Assembly (NCBI GenBank): GCA_949291545.1
Contig: CASEWB010000007.1
Span: forward strand, 124,001 to 188,000
Direction of reading: 5' to 3'
Length of the DNA stretch: 64,000 nt
Source of the DNA: an uncultured bacterium
GTDB lineage: Bacteria > Elusimicrobiota > Elusimicrobia > Elusimicrobiales > Elusimicrobiaceae
The notes beneath the pieces are model-generated. The model made no database searches and was not told where the DNA came from. It saw only the letters and a list, made by a program, of their open reading frames with translations. Each line of letters opens with the position of its first letter. Positions within the stretch are counted from its first letter, which is position 1. Shown here piece after piece: positions 1 to 8,100 of the stretch. The position numbers were made by a program, and so were the translations under genes.

Positions 1-160
1 CACTTCCAAAGGCTGGCACGCGGTTAGCCTCCCGTACGCACCGGGTGGTGTAGAACGGGCACACTTGGGCGGCGTTATTCCAGCCCCAAAAGCAATTTAT
101 GGTCCGTTTTGGCGGGGCCTCCATGCCCTAAAGGACCGGAACGGAAGGTTGGCTTGATGG
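1..160. other. Unassigned structured stretch at window edge
   Basis: No recognisable gene. The plus strand holds several short inverted repeats (for example GGTCC near 100 with GGACC near 132, enclosing a GGGC/GCCC pair), then a hairpin terminator. This would fit the 3' end of a structured RNA or of a transcript that begins left of the window. One plus-strand frame is open from base 2 to about 158 but matches nothing I know. It is not recognisable as RNase P RNA, tmRNA or SRP RNA. Confidence 0.25.
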
Positions 161-167
161 CGTACAA

Positions 168-203
168 TAAAAAGCCCCGGCTGTATGAGCCGGGGCTTTT
201 AAA
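168..203. terminator. Bidirectional intrinsic terminator
   Basis: A perfect 13-base stem (170-182 with 188-200) has A-runs on the left and T-runs on the right, so it can work on both strands. It closes the minus-strand DJ-1 operon and whatever enters from the left. Confidence 0.85.
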
Positions 204-214
204 AGGGCAAAAAT

Positions 215-760
215 TTAATTGCCTTTGTAGTAGATTTCTTTTTTGGTTTTGTCGGCCACTTCCTTGCCGGCGGCGTCTTCCAGCACGAGGAAAGCAAAGT
301 CAATCGTAGCGGCGGCCGATTTGCCGGAAATGATGTTGCCGTCCTTTACGGCGTAATCTTCGCAATAGGTGCCGCCAAAGTCTTCATTCATTGCGGTAAA
401 GCAGGTGTAGCGGCGGCCTTTTAGATAGCCGGCGTGGCCCAAAATCGTCGGGCCGGCGCAAATGGCGGCTACGGTTTTGCCCGCGTCCATAAACTGTTTA
501 ATCAGCGCTTGCACGGCGGGGTTAGCTTCCATTGCCTTGTACTGCGGTCCGCCAGGCATTACCAGTAAGTCGTATTTGTTGCCGTCCAAAGCGGAAAACG
601 GCCGCAGTTTAGTGCAGGTTAAGCCAAAGCGGCCGGTGGCGTCTTTATCCAACAAGGAGTATATATTCACGTTCGCGCCGCCGCGGCGCAAAATGGCAAA
701 AGTGCCTACGGCTTCAATTTCTTCAAATCCGTCTGTTACGAGCATACATATTTTTTTCAT
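215..760 (-). CDS. DJ-1/PfpI family protein
   Basis: A 181-residue single-domain protein of the DJ-1/PfpI superfamily (ThiJ/YajL-like), probably cytosolic. Visible hallmarks are the N-terminal strand followed by DGFEEIEAV with the conserved Glu, the LVMPGG turn, and the nucleophile elbow AAICAGP around residue 100 with the reactive Cys. Family members act as glyoxalase/deglycase-like or stress proteins; the substrate cannot be read from sequence. The start codon shares one base with the stop of the upstream gene (TAATG), and GAGGAAG inside that gene serves as ribosome-binding site, so the two are translationally coupled. Family assignment is secure, function is not. Confidence 0.9.
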   Translation of the reverse strand: MKKICMLVTDGFEEIEAVGTFAILRRGGANVNIYSLLDKDATGRFGLTCTKLRPFSALDGNKYDLLVMPGGPQYKAMEANPAVQALIKQFMDAGKTVAAICAGPTILGHAGYLKGRRYTCFTAMNEDFGGTYCEDYAVKDGNIISGKSAAATIDFAFLVLEDAAGKEVADKTKKEIYYKGN

Positions 761-1215
761 TATTCTTCCTCCGCGTGTCTTTCTTCGTACGGTTCAAACT
801 GCCCCGGGAAAAGGACGTCTTCCACAATGCGTGCACAGTCGGCCACGCAGCCGCGGCAGGAGCGGATACGGTCGGTTTTCCCGTCTGTTCCGCGCAAAAG
901 CGCGCAACAACAAGTGGTGTTCCAGTCTTCAAACTTGCGGGTTAATTTTTGGCCCAGCTCAAAGGTGGAAAATTTGGACGCAGGGTTTTGCATATTGCCG
1001 TCGCTGTTTTTAAGCCCGGCCAGCATCATCATAGCGCACACGGAACCGCAGGTTTCGTAGCGTTTGGCAATGCCCAGGCCGTAGGCTTCCACGGCGCGGA
1101 AAGCGGTTTTTTCGTCCATACCCAAGAGGTCGCAGTAGGTGCAGGCTACGGCTTGGGCGCAGTTGTAACCATTTTTGTGTCTGTTCTTGGCTTCTAGAAC
1201 TCTGGATTTCATCAT
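760..1215 (-). CDS. C_GCAxxG_C_C family redox-type protein
   Basis: A 151-residue Cys-rich protein. It has the signature spacing of the C_GCAxxG_C_C family: NCAQAV near residue 18, CGSVCAMMMLAG in the middle, then TTCCC and SCRGCVADC near the C-terminus. The family is thought to be redox-active or metal-binding; no reaction is established. It starts ATGATG just beyond the metK terminator T-run with no clear Shine-Dalgarno or promoter, so it may depend on read-through from metK. It is coupled downstream to the DJ-1-like gene, which suggests a shared thiol/oxidative-stress role (inference). Confidence 0.8.
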   Translation of the reverse strand: MMKSRVLEAKNRHKNGYNCAQAVACTYCDLLGMDEKTAFRAVEAYGLGIAKRYETCGSVCAMMMLAGLKNSDGNMQNPASKFSTFELGQKLTRKFEDWNTTCCCALLRGTDGKTDRIRSCRGCVADCARIVEDVLFPGQFEPYEERHAEEE

Positions 1216-1220
1216 AATTT

Positions 1221-1254
1221 AAAAAAGAGCTCCGCGCTTGCGGGCGGAGCTTTG
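1221..1254 (-). terminator. Intrinsic terminator of metK
   Basis: An AGCTCCGC/GCGGAGCT stem is followed on the minus strand by six T. It lies between metK and the next gene downstream, whose ATG begins five bases after the T-run. Confidence 0.8.
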
Positions 1255-1257
1255 AAA

Positions 1258-2418
1258 TTACTTGGCGGCTTTTTGAAGCGCGCTTACCTTGTCGGTCGCT
1301 TCCCAGGGGAATTCTTTGCGGCCGAAATGCCCGAAAGAAGCGGTGGCAAGATAGATGGGATTTCTGAGTTTAAAATACTCAATAATCCCCCGCGGTGTAA
1401 GCGGGAAAATCTTTTGCGCAATCTGCGCGAGTTTTTCGTCCGGCAGGACGCCTGTCCCGTCCGTATCCACATAGAAACCGACAGGCTCTTCGCGCCCGAT
1501 GGCGTAGGCGATTTGCACGGTGCACTCTTTGGCCAGCTTGGCGGCCACAATGTTTTTGGCAATGTAGCGGGCCATATAGGCGGCGGAGCGGTCCACTTTG
1601 GTCGGGTCCTTGCCGGAGAATGCGCCCCCGCCGTGCGGGCAGCGGCCGCCGTAGGTGTCCACAATAATTTTGCGGCCGGTGAGGCCGGTGTCGGACTGCG
1701 GGCCGCCGATGACAAATTTGCCCGTCGGGTTGATGTAAATTTTGGTGTCTTTATCCATCCATTTTTTGACGGCCGGGATAATGGCCGCGGCTTCAATTTC
1801 GCGTTTGGATTTTTCGGTAATTTTGTTGCCGGAGCGGTCCAAAATGTCTTCGGTATGTTGGGTGGAAACGACAATCGTGTCCACGCGCACGGGTTTGCCG
1901 TCCTGGTATTCCACGGTTACCTGGCTTTTGGCGTCGGGGCCGAGGTAAGGCAGCATTTTGGTGCGGCGGGCTTTTTCCAAATTCTTTAAGATTTCGTGCG
2001 ACAGCACCAGCGACAGCGGCATATATTCCAGCGTTTCGTCCACCGCGTAGCCGACCATTAACCCTTGGTCGCCCGCGCCGCCCACGTCCACGCCTTGGCT
2101 GATGTCGGGCGATTGTTTGCCGATAACGTTAATTACCGCACAGGTTTTGTAGTTAAAGCCGTATTTGGCATCGTCATAGCCGATGTTTTTAATTACGTCG
2201 CGCGCGATTTGTTCCACATCTACCCAAGTGCGGGTGGTGATTTCGCCCCCGACGATAACGAGCCCCCTCGTAATATACGTTTCGCAGGCGACGCGGGCGG
2301 TTTTGTCTTTCTTTAAAATTTCGTCTAAAATCGCGTCGGAAATTTGATCGCAGACTTTGTCCGGGTGCCCTTTGGAAACGGATTCGGAAGTAAAGAAACA
2401 TTTTCCTTGTTTAATCAT
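1258..2418 (-). CDS. metK: S-adenosylmethionine synthetase
   Basis: 386 residues, full length for MetK. It makes S-adenosylmethionine from methionine and ATP in the cytosol. Visible motifs: [21 protein letters not shown] at the N-terminus (ATP/methionine site), DQGLMVGYA in the middle, and the loop [14 protein letters not shown] with the downstream [19 protein letters not shown] signature. It is transcribed away from the exonuclease III gene over an 84-base divergent region. The leader is short (about 50 bases after a TATAAT-like box), too short for a SAM riboswitch. Confidence 0.97.
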   Translation of the reverse strand: MIKQGKCFFTSESVSKGHPDKVCDQISDAILDEILKKDKTARVACETYITRGLVIVGGEITTRTWVDVEQIARDVIKNIGYDDAKYGFNYKTCAVINVIGKQSPDISQGVDVGGAGDQGLMVGYAVDETLEYMPLSLVLSHEILKNLEKARRTKMLPYLGPDAKSQVTVEYQDGKPVRVDTIVVSTQHTEDILDRSGNKITEKSKREIEAAAIIPAVKKWMDKDTKIYINPTGKFVIGGPQSDTGLTGRKIIVDTYGGRCPHGGGAFSGKDPTKVDRSAAYMARYIAKNIVAAKLAKECTVQIAYAIGREEPVGFYVDTDGTGVLPDEKLAQIAQKIFPLTPRGIIEYFKLRNPIYLATASFGHFGRKEFPWEATDKVSALQKAAK

Positions 2419-2439
2419 AAGTACCTGCTCCTGGCGCCG

Positions 2440-2502
2440 GGTTGAGGGGAAAGCGGCGCATTTAATTTATAATATATTATACCATTTGCCAAAGGGGGGA
2501 AA
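2440..2502. promoter_or_regulatory. Divergent promoter region metK / exonuclease III
   Basis: An AT-rich segment around 2461-2482 holds overlapping TATAAT-like boxes on both strands (TATAATATATTATA), between the divergent metK and exonuclease genes. An AAGGGGGGAAA Shine-Dalgarno precedes the plus-strand gene. Confidence 0.55.
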
Positions 2503-3273
2503 ATGAACCAAAAATTTATTTCGTGGAATGTAAACGGTATTCGCGCGGTAGAGAAGAAAGGGTTTTTGGAGTTTTTAGCCTCCTGCGGGGCGGACATTTT
2601 GGCCGTGCAGGAAACGAAAGCCTGCCCGCAGCAGCTGTCGGACGCGTTGCAAAATCCGCCGGGGTACCACGCGTTTTATTGCTGCGCCACGCGCAAAGGC
2701 TACAGCGGGGTGGCGTGCTTTTGCAAGCAAAAGCCGCTTTCGGTAACCGAAGGCCTGGGGGTGGAAGAATTCGACCGCGAAGGCCGCACGCTTATTCTGG
2801 AGTACCCGAATTTTTATTTCTTAAACCTTTACTTCCCCAACGGCGGGCAGGGCGAAGAACGCATTGCGTTTAAACTGCGTTTTTACGAACGTTTTTTGGA
2901 GAAAAGCCAAGAGCTTTTTAAAACGGGCAAAACAGTGATAGCCTGCGGGGACGTGAACACCGCCCACCGGGAAATCGACTTAGCCCGCCCCAAAGAAAAT
3001 GCGGACGTGACGGGCTTCCTGCCCGAAGAACGCGCCTGGCTGGACCGCTTTTTTGCGCAAGGCTACGCCGATGTGTACCGCGCATTTGAAAAAGAAGGCG
3101 GCCACTACACTTGGTGGGATTACAAAACCCGCGCGCGGGAACGCAACGTGGGCTGGCGGATTGATTACTTTATGGTGGATGAAAAATCTTTGCCCAAAGT
3201 GGCTCGCGCGGATATTTTAACGGATGTGATGGGTTCGGACCATTGCCCGATTGAAATGGAAATTGATTTGTAA
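2503..3273 (+). CDS. xth: Exodeoxyribonuclease III / AP endonuclease
   Basis: A 256-residue member of the exonuclease III (ExoA/XthA) family, which incises DNA at abasic sites and trims 3' blocks in base-excision repair. The whole catalytic series is visible: WNVNGIRA at the N-terminus, LAVQETKA (metal-binding Glu), CGDVNTAH, the RNVGWRIDYFMV block and the terminal GSDHCPI with Asp-His. It is monocistronic, starts at an ATG after AAGGGGGGAAA, and ends in a strong terminator. Confidence 0.96.
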   Translation: MNQKFISWNVNGIRAVEKKGFLEFLASCGADILAVQETKACPQQLSDALQNPPGYHAFYCCATRKGYSGVACFCKQKPLSVTEGLGVEEFDREGRTLILEYPNFYFLNLYFPNGGQGEERIAFKLRFYERFLEKSQELFKTGKTVIACGDVNTAHREIDLARPKENADVTGFLPEERAWLDRFFAQGYADVYRAFEKEGGHYTWWDYKTRARERNVGWRIDYFMVDEKSLPKVARADILTDVMGSDHCPIEMEIDL

Positions 3274-3296
3274 AGCCGAAAAAAAGACCGACAAAA

Positions 3297-3330
3297 ACAG
3301 CCGCTTCGGAAAAATCCGAAGCGGCTTTTA
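3297..3330 (+). terminator. Intrinsic terminator of exonuclease III gene
   Basis: A stem AGCCGCTTCGGA/TCCGAAGCGGCT with a short A loop is followed by T residues. Confidence 0.85.
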
Positions 3331-3385
3331 ATTGCGCAAAATGGGCGGTAAGTGCAATAGATTTTTGTGGGAATCTTAAAAAGGC

Positions 3386-3413
3386 TTGACTCGTTTTTTT
3401 TTTTTGATACAGT
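3386..3413 (+). promoter_or_regulatory. T-tract pilin promoter, copy 1 (12 T)
   Basis: -35 TTGACT (3386-3391), then CG, exactly 12 T (3394-3405), GA, and the weak -10 TACAGT (3408-3413); spacer 16. The same architecture recurs before four other pilin genes. A transcript from here would carry a leader of about 76 bases before the pilin start. Confidence 0.75.
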
Positions 3414-3420
3414 GGGGTTA

Positions 3421-3471
3421 CGGCCCGGGAAAGGTTATATAAAAACTCCTACAGTTCCCTTTCCCAGGCCG
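3421..3471 (+). promoter_or_regulatory. 5' leader hairpin of pilin 1 mRNA
   Basis: Two 14-base arms (3421-3434 and 3458-3471) pair with a single mismatch around a 23-base loop. The hairpin begins right at the predicted transcript 5' end and finishes about 10 bases before the AAAAGGAG Shine-Dalgarno. It could stabilise the 5' end or affect ribosome loading. Confidence 0.6.
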
Positions 3472-3495
3472 CACTCAAAAAAAGGAGAAAGGCTT

Positions 3496-4059
3496 ATGAA
3501 TAATAAGAAGGGTTTCACCCTGATTGAACTGCTGGTGGTGGTGCTCATCATCGGCATTTTGGCTGCTATGGCCATGCCGCAGTATTTTAAAGCGGTAGAA
3601 CGCTCCCGCATGACGGAAGCCGACCAGTTGCTGAGCTCCATTGCTCAAGCTCAACAGCGCAAATATTTGCAAGTGAACCAATACGCGACGGACTTTGGCG
3701 TGTTGGACGTTGCTCCGCAAGGTGCCACTGGCTCTACTTTCTACACCAAAGGCGACCCGGTGAATGGGGGCGGCAACGGTTTTGTGGTATCTTTAGCCGA
3801 AACGACCTATGATGCTGGTATAGCTACTGCTAAACGCGTAGGGAAAGACAAGAACCCGGAGAGCACTTCCTTGCAGTACCAATATAGTTTGTCCCGCAAA
3901 TATGCCAGCGACAAGACGACCTGCACGGCTGGAAATGCCAACGGCGCTTCCTTGTGCTCTGACTTCTGCGGTATTGCCGACCCCATTACGGCTTCTGGCT
4001 CTTGCTGCAACGACGGAAGCAGCACTGCATGTGATGCCTCCACCACTCAGAATCCCTAG
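3496..4059 (+). CDS. Type IV pilin-like protein 1
   Basis: A 187-residue prepilin. The leader peptide is very short (MNNKKG), then comes the class-III cleavage site G|FTLIE with Phe+1 and Glu+5, and the hydrophobic N-terminal helix ELLVVVLIIGILAAMAMPQY, which anchors the subunit in the inner membrane before assembly. The rest is a variable head domain with a Cys-rich C-terminal part (SLCSDFC, GSCCND, TACD) likely to be disulfide-bonded outside the cell. I chose the ATG after AAAAGGAGAAAGGCTT rather than the earlier in-frame GTG at 3367, which would translate the promoter. It is a lone gene with its own promoter and terminator. No assembly genes (PilB, PilC, PilD, PilQ) lie in the window. Confidence 0.9.
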   Translation: MNNKKGFTLIELLVVVLIIGILAAMAMPQYFKAVERSRMTEADQLLSSIAQAQQRKYLQVNQYATDFGVLDVAPQGATGSTFYTKGDPVNGGGNGFVVSLAETTYDAGIATAKRVGKDKNPESTSLQYQYSLSRKYASDKTTCTAGNANGASLCSDFCGIADPITASGSCCNDGSSTACDASTTQNP

Positions 4060-4084
4060 TCAATACCTTGATTAGGTTAAGTTT

Positions 4085-4112
4085 TGCCCCGCCCTTAGGG
4101 CGGGGTTTTTTA
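4085..4112 (+). terminator. Intrinsic terminator of pilin 1
   Basis: A CCCCGCCC/GGGCGGGG stem with a three-base loop is followed by six T. Confidence 0.85.
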
Positions 4113-4116
4113 TGGC

Positions 4117-4146
4117 AAAAAAATCCCCCGGCATTGCCGGAGGATA
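4117..4146 (-). terminator. Intrinsic terminator of ferritin-like/VIT gene
   Basis: A TCCTCCGGC/GCCGGGGGA stem read on the minus strand is followed by seven T. It stands back to back with the pilin 1 terminator. Confidence 0.8.
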
Positions 4147-4162
4147 TACAAAGCGGACTTGG

Positions 4163-5029
4163 TTAGGATTCAATCCCTGTGAAGGTTTTGAGCGCAAACC
4201 CGATTAAAAAGCTCACCGCCGCCACGCCAAAGCTCAGGCACGTCATTTCAATAAAGCGGTGTTTGAAGTTTTCGCCCCGCGCCACGGAATAGTAAAACAT
4301 AAAGCCCGCAATCAGCAGGAGCGCAAAAAACAACATCAGCCCCAGCGCGGCAAAAACGTTGTTTAAGCACGCAAACGGCGCCACCAACAACGCCACCGTA
4401 ATCACATACGCGCCGCCCGTGTACACCGCGGCTTTGACCGGGTGCTTGCCGGAGTCTTGCTCCGTTTTGGAGGATAAATATTCCGACGACGCCATCGAAA
4501 GCGCTGCCGCAATGCCCGTAATGGCGCCCGTCAGCGCGATAAGCTTGCTGTTGGACAGTGCCAGCGTAAACCCGGCCAGTGCGCCCGTAAATTCCACCAG
4601 CGCGTCCGAAAGCCCCAAAATGACCGAGCTCATATACGCCAGGCGTTCTTCGTTAATCAGCGCAATCAGTTTGGCTTCGTGGGCGTCTTCTTCTTCGGCC
4701 AGTTGGGCAATGTGCGGGTACTGCGTAAACGCACGGTAGGTGCCGGAGGCGTGGTGCTCGCCCGATTCCATAAGTTTAATGGCAAACGTCAGCCCTAATG
4801 TTTTGGCCAAAAAAGAGTACCAAAAAATTTTAAAGCGGTCGGGCTTGGCCGCCACGCCGGATTCTTCTTTAATTAAATCGTAGTGGCGTTTTTCGTCGGT
4901 AGAAAGTGTTTCCAGTACGGTGCGGTTTTGGGGGTTTTTTTCGCACGCGGCCAGGTGTTTGTAAATATAGTGTTCCGTAATTTCATTGCGGGAAAAAACC
5001 TCTAGACTTTGTTGTGTGTTGCTTGACAT
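4163..5029 (-). CDS. Ferritin-like plus VIT1/CCC1-type membrane protein
   Basis: 288 residues in two parts. The first about 130 residues are helical and rubrerythrin/ferritin-like, with Glu and His at di-iron spacing (EITEHYIYKH, DEKRHYDLI, ESGEHHASGTYRAF, EEEDAHEAKLI). The rest is a VIT1/CCC1-type membrane domain (ILGLSDALVEFTGALAGF, then AALSMASSEYLSSK, then hydrophobic helices). Related erythrin-VIT proteins move ferrous iron or manganese across membranes, with the N-terminal domain sensing or binding the metal. The role as inner-membrane iron/manganese exporter is inferred from family. It is monocistronic on the minus strand. Confidence 0.85.
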   Translation of the reverse strand: MSSNTQQSLEVFSRNEITEHYIYKHLAACEKNPQNRTVLETLSTDEKRHYDLIKEESGVAAKPDRFKIFWYSFLAKTLGLTFAIKLMESGEHHASGTYRAFTQYPHIAQLAEEEDAHEAKLIALINEERLAYMSSVILGLSDALVEFTGALAGFTLALSNSKLIALTGAITGIAAALSMASSEYLSSKTEQDSGKHPVKAAVYTGGAYVITVALLVAPFACLNNVFAALGLMLFFALLLIAGFMFYYSVARGENFKHRFIEMTCLSFGVAAVSFLIGFALKTFTGIES

Positions 5030-5077
5030 AGCTATCCTCTTGGTTTTGTTCCGGATAAACCGGAAAAATAAAACGGT

Positions 5078-6592
5078 TTATTTTTTGGCGGCTTTGGCAG
5101 ACGGATTTTTGGCCGGTTCCGCCTTGGCGGTGGAGCCGGTTTTGGTGTCGGCCGCGGCCTGAGGGGCCGTTTCGGGCGAAAGCGGCAGCAGGTCCTTCCC
5201 GTAGGCAAAATCAAACACCACGCCGGACAAAAATTGCAGTTGGTTAAACAAATCTTTTTCGCTGATGAACTCGTCGGGCGAGTGGGTGGTGTTTTCGGCC
5301 AGCGGGTCCATATCCGGGCCCAGGCCGTAGGTAATTACGCCCAGCTTGCGCAAAAATTCGTTATCGCCCGACGCGGGGCTCATACCCGGCACCGTGATAG
5401 CGCCCGGAATGAGTTTTTGGGCCGTTTTGGAAATGGACGCAAACAGTTCGTCGGTGCCGTCCATCGGCTGCGGGAAGGGCGTCTGCGGGCGTTCCAAAAT
5501 TTCCAGCGAGACGTTTTCTTCTTCCGTAAACAAACTTTTTAAATCGTCAAAAAAATCGTCCGGGTCCGAGCCGGGCAGCAAGCGCACGTTTAAAATGGCG
5601 CTGGCTTCGCCGCTGGCAGAGCCGGTGTCCTTGCTGGCGGAAAGAACGGTGGGGTTGATGGTATCTTTTAACTGGGTTCTAAAAAACGGATCCAACGCCA
5701 TAATTTCGGCGGCGGACTGGCTGTTTTGCGGGGTTCCCGTCAGCAAAAAGCGAATGGTGGTTTGTCCGTCTTCGTCTTGCAATGGGGCGATGGCTTTAAA
5801 GAAAGTGCGGGCCGTAGGCGTCAATTTGGCAGGCGGATTGTAGCCGGCAATTTTGGCCAGCGCCTGCGATAAAAGGTATACGGCGTTGTCGTTTACCGGC
5901 ATAGAGGAGTGCACCCCCGTGCCGTAAGCGGTTACTTTAATGTCCATATACATTTTGGTAGAGGCTTCGGCAAACACAATATCCACGCCGTCTTTATTTT
6001 TAATAATTCCGCCGCCTTCGTTTAAAGCGTAACCGGGGTTGATTTTGTCCCAATGGGCGCCGCCTAGCCACAAAAGGCCGGTTTCACTGCCGGACTCTTC
6101 GCCGGACGTAGCCAAGAAAATAATGTCGCGCTTGGGGGTGATGTTTTGGTCTTTAAGCCAGGTAAATAAAGCCAAGTATACGGCCGTATAGTTTTTGGCG
6201 TCTGTTGCGCCTAAGCCGTAGATGTTGCCGTTTTCCACGGTGGCTTTAAAGGGCGGATAGCTCCAGCCCTCGGCGGCGGGGGCTGTGTCCAGATGGGAAA
6301 TTAATAAAAGGGGTTTTTGTTCCGGGTCGCTGCCTTTGATGCGCGCCAGCAAATTGGCCCGGCCTTGCTCGGGGATAAAAATGTCCCAATCGATGCCGTG
6401 TTTGTTTAGTTCTTTGTAAATGTAGCGCGCGGCGGAAAGCTCATCGGGTTCCGGCAGGGAGGTATCGATATTTAACAAATTGATTAAGTGGCGTTTGGCT
6501 TCGGCATTCAGCGCGTCCCAACCGGCCTCCTTGGCGGGGGCTGGCAGTGCGAGCAATAATAATAATAACGCAAAAGCCAAGAGCTGTTTCAT
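5078..6592 (-). CDS. Exported M20 family metallopeptidase
   Basis: 504 residues with a Sec signal peptide (LLAFALLLLLLALPAPAKEA), so probably periplasmic. It is an M20 peptidase with visible zinc-site residues: LISHLDTAP (His), GLGATDAKN (Asp), ATSGEESGSETG (catalytic Glu pair) and NTTHSPDEF near the C-terminus (last His ligand). A dimerisation domain sits in the middle. The last about 35 residues are an Ala/Lys/Pro-rich low-complexity tail. The most likely activity is dipeptidase or aminoacyl-amino-acid hydrolase; the exact substrate is unknown. The start overlaps the stop of the DUF192 gene (ATGA), so the two form an operon. Confidence 0.88.
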   Translation of the reverse strand: MKQLLAFALLLLLLALPAPAKEAGWDALNAEAKRHLINLLNIDTSLPEPDELSAARYIYKELNKHGIDWDIFIPEQGRANLLARIKGSDPEQKPLLLISHLDTAPAAEGWSYPPFKATVENGNIYGLGATDAKNYTAVYLALFTWLKDQNITPKRDIIFLATSGEESGSETGLLWLGGAHWDKINPGYALNEGGGIIKNKDGVDIVFAEASTKMYMDIKVTAYGTGVHSSMPVNDNAVYLLSQALAKIAGYNPPAKLTPTARTFFKAIAPLQDEDGQTTIRFLLTGTPQNSQSAAEIMALDPFFRTQLKDTINPTVLSASKDTGSASGEASAILNVRLLPGSDPDDFFDDLKSLFTEEENVSLEILERPQTPFPQPMDGTDELFASISKTAQKLIPGAITVPGMSPASGDNEFLRKLGVITYGLGPDMDPLAENTTHSPDEFISEKDLFNQLQFLSGVVFDFAYGKDLLPLSPETAPQAAADTKTGSTAKAEPAKNPSAKAAKK

Positions 6593-7032
6593 TTGTTATC
6601 CGATAACTGAAATTTGATTTCCGCCCCTTGCACCACGCCGTGTTTGGCGGCGGTTTTGGAGGCCAGCTCCAGCACGTATTGGCCGTAGCCTAAGGCGTAG
6701 GCAATCTGGTCGTCCGGCGTATAGGTATAAGAGTGGGGCATTTCTTCCGCCACAAAAGTAACTTTTTTATCCGACCCGATAAATACCATATCCAAATCTA
6801 TCAGCGTATTTTTCATCCAAAAGGCCTGGTCTTCGTCTTGTTCAAAAACGAACAACATCCCTTCGTTTTCCGGCAGTTCCGTTTCAAACATTAATCCCTT
6901 TTCCTGCTTTTCGGGCGTATCGGCAATGCGGGCCTGTACGGCAAAGCCGTCGGGCAAGGTAACGGTTACCGTTTCGTAACCGCCACACGCGCATAAGAAC
7001 AGCGGAAGTAAAAACAACGCAAGTTTTTTCAT
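6589..7032 (-). CDS. DUF192 lipoprotein
   Basis: 147 residues. The N-terminus MKKLALFLLPLFLCACGG is a lipoprotein signal with lipobox LCAC, so the protein should be membrane-anchored. The rest is one DUF192 domain, with AFWMKNTLIDLDMVFIGSD and the closing VLEL/AKHGVVQG segment typical of that family, whose function is unknown. It is the first gene of a two-gene operon with the M20 peptidase. No Shine-Dalgarno is present: the only upstream signal is TTTGCTACACT, whose -10 box ends seven bases before the ATG, so the mRNA is probably leaderless. Confidence 0.88.
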   Translation of the reverse strand: MKKLALFLLPLFLCACGGYETVTVTLPDGFAVQARIADTPEKQEKGLMFETELPENEGMLFVFEQDEDQAFWMKNTLIDLDMVFIGSDKKVTFVAEEMPHSYTYTPDDQIAYALGYGQYVLELASKTAAKHGVVQGAEIKFQLSDNK

Positions 7033-7039
7033 ATATATA

Positions 7040-7050
7040 AGTGTAGCAAA
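7040..7050 (-). promoter_or_regulatory. Leaderless promoter of DUF192 gene
   Basis: Minus strand TTTGC-TACACT, then seven bases, then ATG (7032-7030). The predicted +1 falls on or next to the start codon. Confidence 0.55.
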
Positions 7051-7105
7051 TTCCCTGGCAGCGGAGTAATGGCTGTGGGGGACGTTTTTGGGGAGCGGTT
7101 CTAAA

Positions 7106-7123
7106 TTGCTATAATAAAAGAAA
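7106..7123 (+). promoter_or_regulatory. Leaderless promoter of oligopeptide ABC operon
   Basis: TTGC-TATAAT (7110-7115), seven bases (7116-7122), then ATGATG from 7123. There is no purine-rich Shine-Dalgarno between. A weak -35 TTGGGG lies 16 bases upstream. Confidence 0.6.
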
Positions 7124-8100
7124 TGATGCGTTCCGACGAACCTATTTTAGAAGTGCGCAATTTGCACATAGAATTTGCCGGCGAGGACGGCCCGGTGCCG
7201 GTCCTGCATGGGCTTTCTTATGCGCTGCCCAAAGGGCGCGTGCTGGGCGTAGTGGGGGAGTCGGGCAGCGGAAAAACCGTGCACGCTTTATCCATTTTGC
7301 GTTTATTGCCCCCTACGGCGCATATTACCGGAGGGGAAATCCGCTATCAAGGCAAAAATTTGGCGGCGCTGGGGCGCGAGGAATTGCGCCAAATCCGCGG
7401 CAATAAAATTTCTATGATTTTCCAGGATCCGGCCGCCAGTTTAAACCCGGTGCTTACCGTGGGGGAACAACTGACCGAAACGCTTTTGGCGCACCGGAAA
7501 ATGTCCAAGGCGCAGGCGCGTGCCAAAGCGGCACAATTATTGGAAAAAGTAGGTATTTCCGAGGCCGAAAAACGATTAAACGAATATCCTTTTCAATTTT
7601 CGGGCGGAATGTGCCAGCGGGTAATGATTGCGATGGCGCTGGCGCTGGAGCCTGACGTGCTGGTGGCCGACGAACCCACCACGGCGCTGGACGTAACTGT
7701 GCAGGCGCAGATTTTAAATTTAATTAAACAATTGCAAAAAGAAAGCGGCATGTCGGCCGTGTTTATTACGCACAATTTGGCGGTGGTAGCCGGCATTGCC
7801 GACGATGTGCTGGTGCTGTATGCCGGTATGTGTATGGAAAACGCTCCCGCCGCAGACCTGTTTGCCCACCCGCTCCACCCTTATACGCAGGGGCTTTTAA
7901 ATTCTCTTGCGCCCGTGCACGAAAAAGTGGATTTGCTGCCCGTTATTACGGGGCACCCGCCGGTTCCGGGCAAATTGCCGGCCGGCTGTCCGTTTGCGCC
8001 GCGCTGTCCGTTTGTAATGGATAAATGCCGCCAGGTCTGCCCGCCTTTGTTTGAAGAAAACGGCCGCCGCACCCGCTGCTGGCTGAGGGAGGGAAAATGA
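7123..8100 (+). CDS. Oligopeptide/dipeptide ABC transporter ATPase (OppD/DppD type)
   Basis: A 325-residue cytoplasmic ATPase of a peptide importer. Visible: Walker A GESGSGKTV near residue 45, Q-loop IFQDPAASLNP, signature FSGGMCQR, Walker B VLVADEPTTALD, and the C-terminal Cys-containing extension (CPFAPRCPFVMDKCRQVCPP) typical of OppD/OppF, which can bind an Fe-S cluster. The next gene starts within its stop (ATGA). The order is oppD, oppF, M20 peptidase, oppB, oppC. No periplasmic binding protein gene is present here, so the importer must use one encoded elsewhere. Confidence 0.93.
   Translation: MMRSDEPILEVRNLHIEFAGEDGPVPVLHGLSYALPKGRVLGVVGESGSGKTVHALSILRLLPPTAHITGGEIRYQGKNLAALGREELRQIRGNKISMIFQDPAASLNPVLTVGEQLTETLLAHRKMSKAQARAKAAQLLEKVGISEAEKRLNEYPFQFSGGMCQRVMIAMALALEPDVLVADEPTTALDVTVQAQILNLIKQLQKESGMSAVFITHNLAVVAGIADDVLVLYAGMCMENAPAADLFAHPLHPYTQGLLNSLAPVHEKVDLLPVITGHPPVPGKLPAGCPFAPRCPFVMDKCRQVCPPLFEENGRRTRCWLREGK

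Noticed and set aside
1252..1989. 245-residue open frame opposite metK
   Set aside because: It is the antisense shadow of metK, with no ribosome site or family motif.
2419..2502. SAM riboswitch before metK
   Set aside because: The leader is only about 50 bases and lacks any SAM-I/II-like core or terminator.
3367..3495. Longer pilin 1 start at an upstream GTG
   Set aside because: It would translate the -35/T-tract promoter (Phe run) and place a 49-residue leader before the cleavage site; the ATG at 3496 has a good ribosome site.
4163..5029. Reading the ferritin-like/VIT gene as a plain rubrerythrin
   Set aside because: The C-terminal half has several membrane helices with VIT1/CCC1 motifs and no rubredoxin site.
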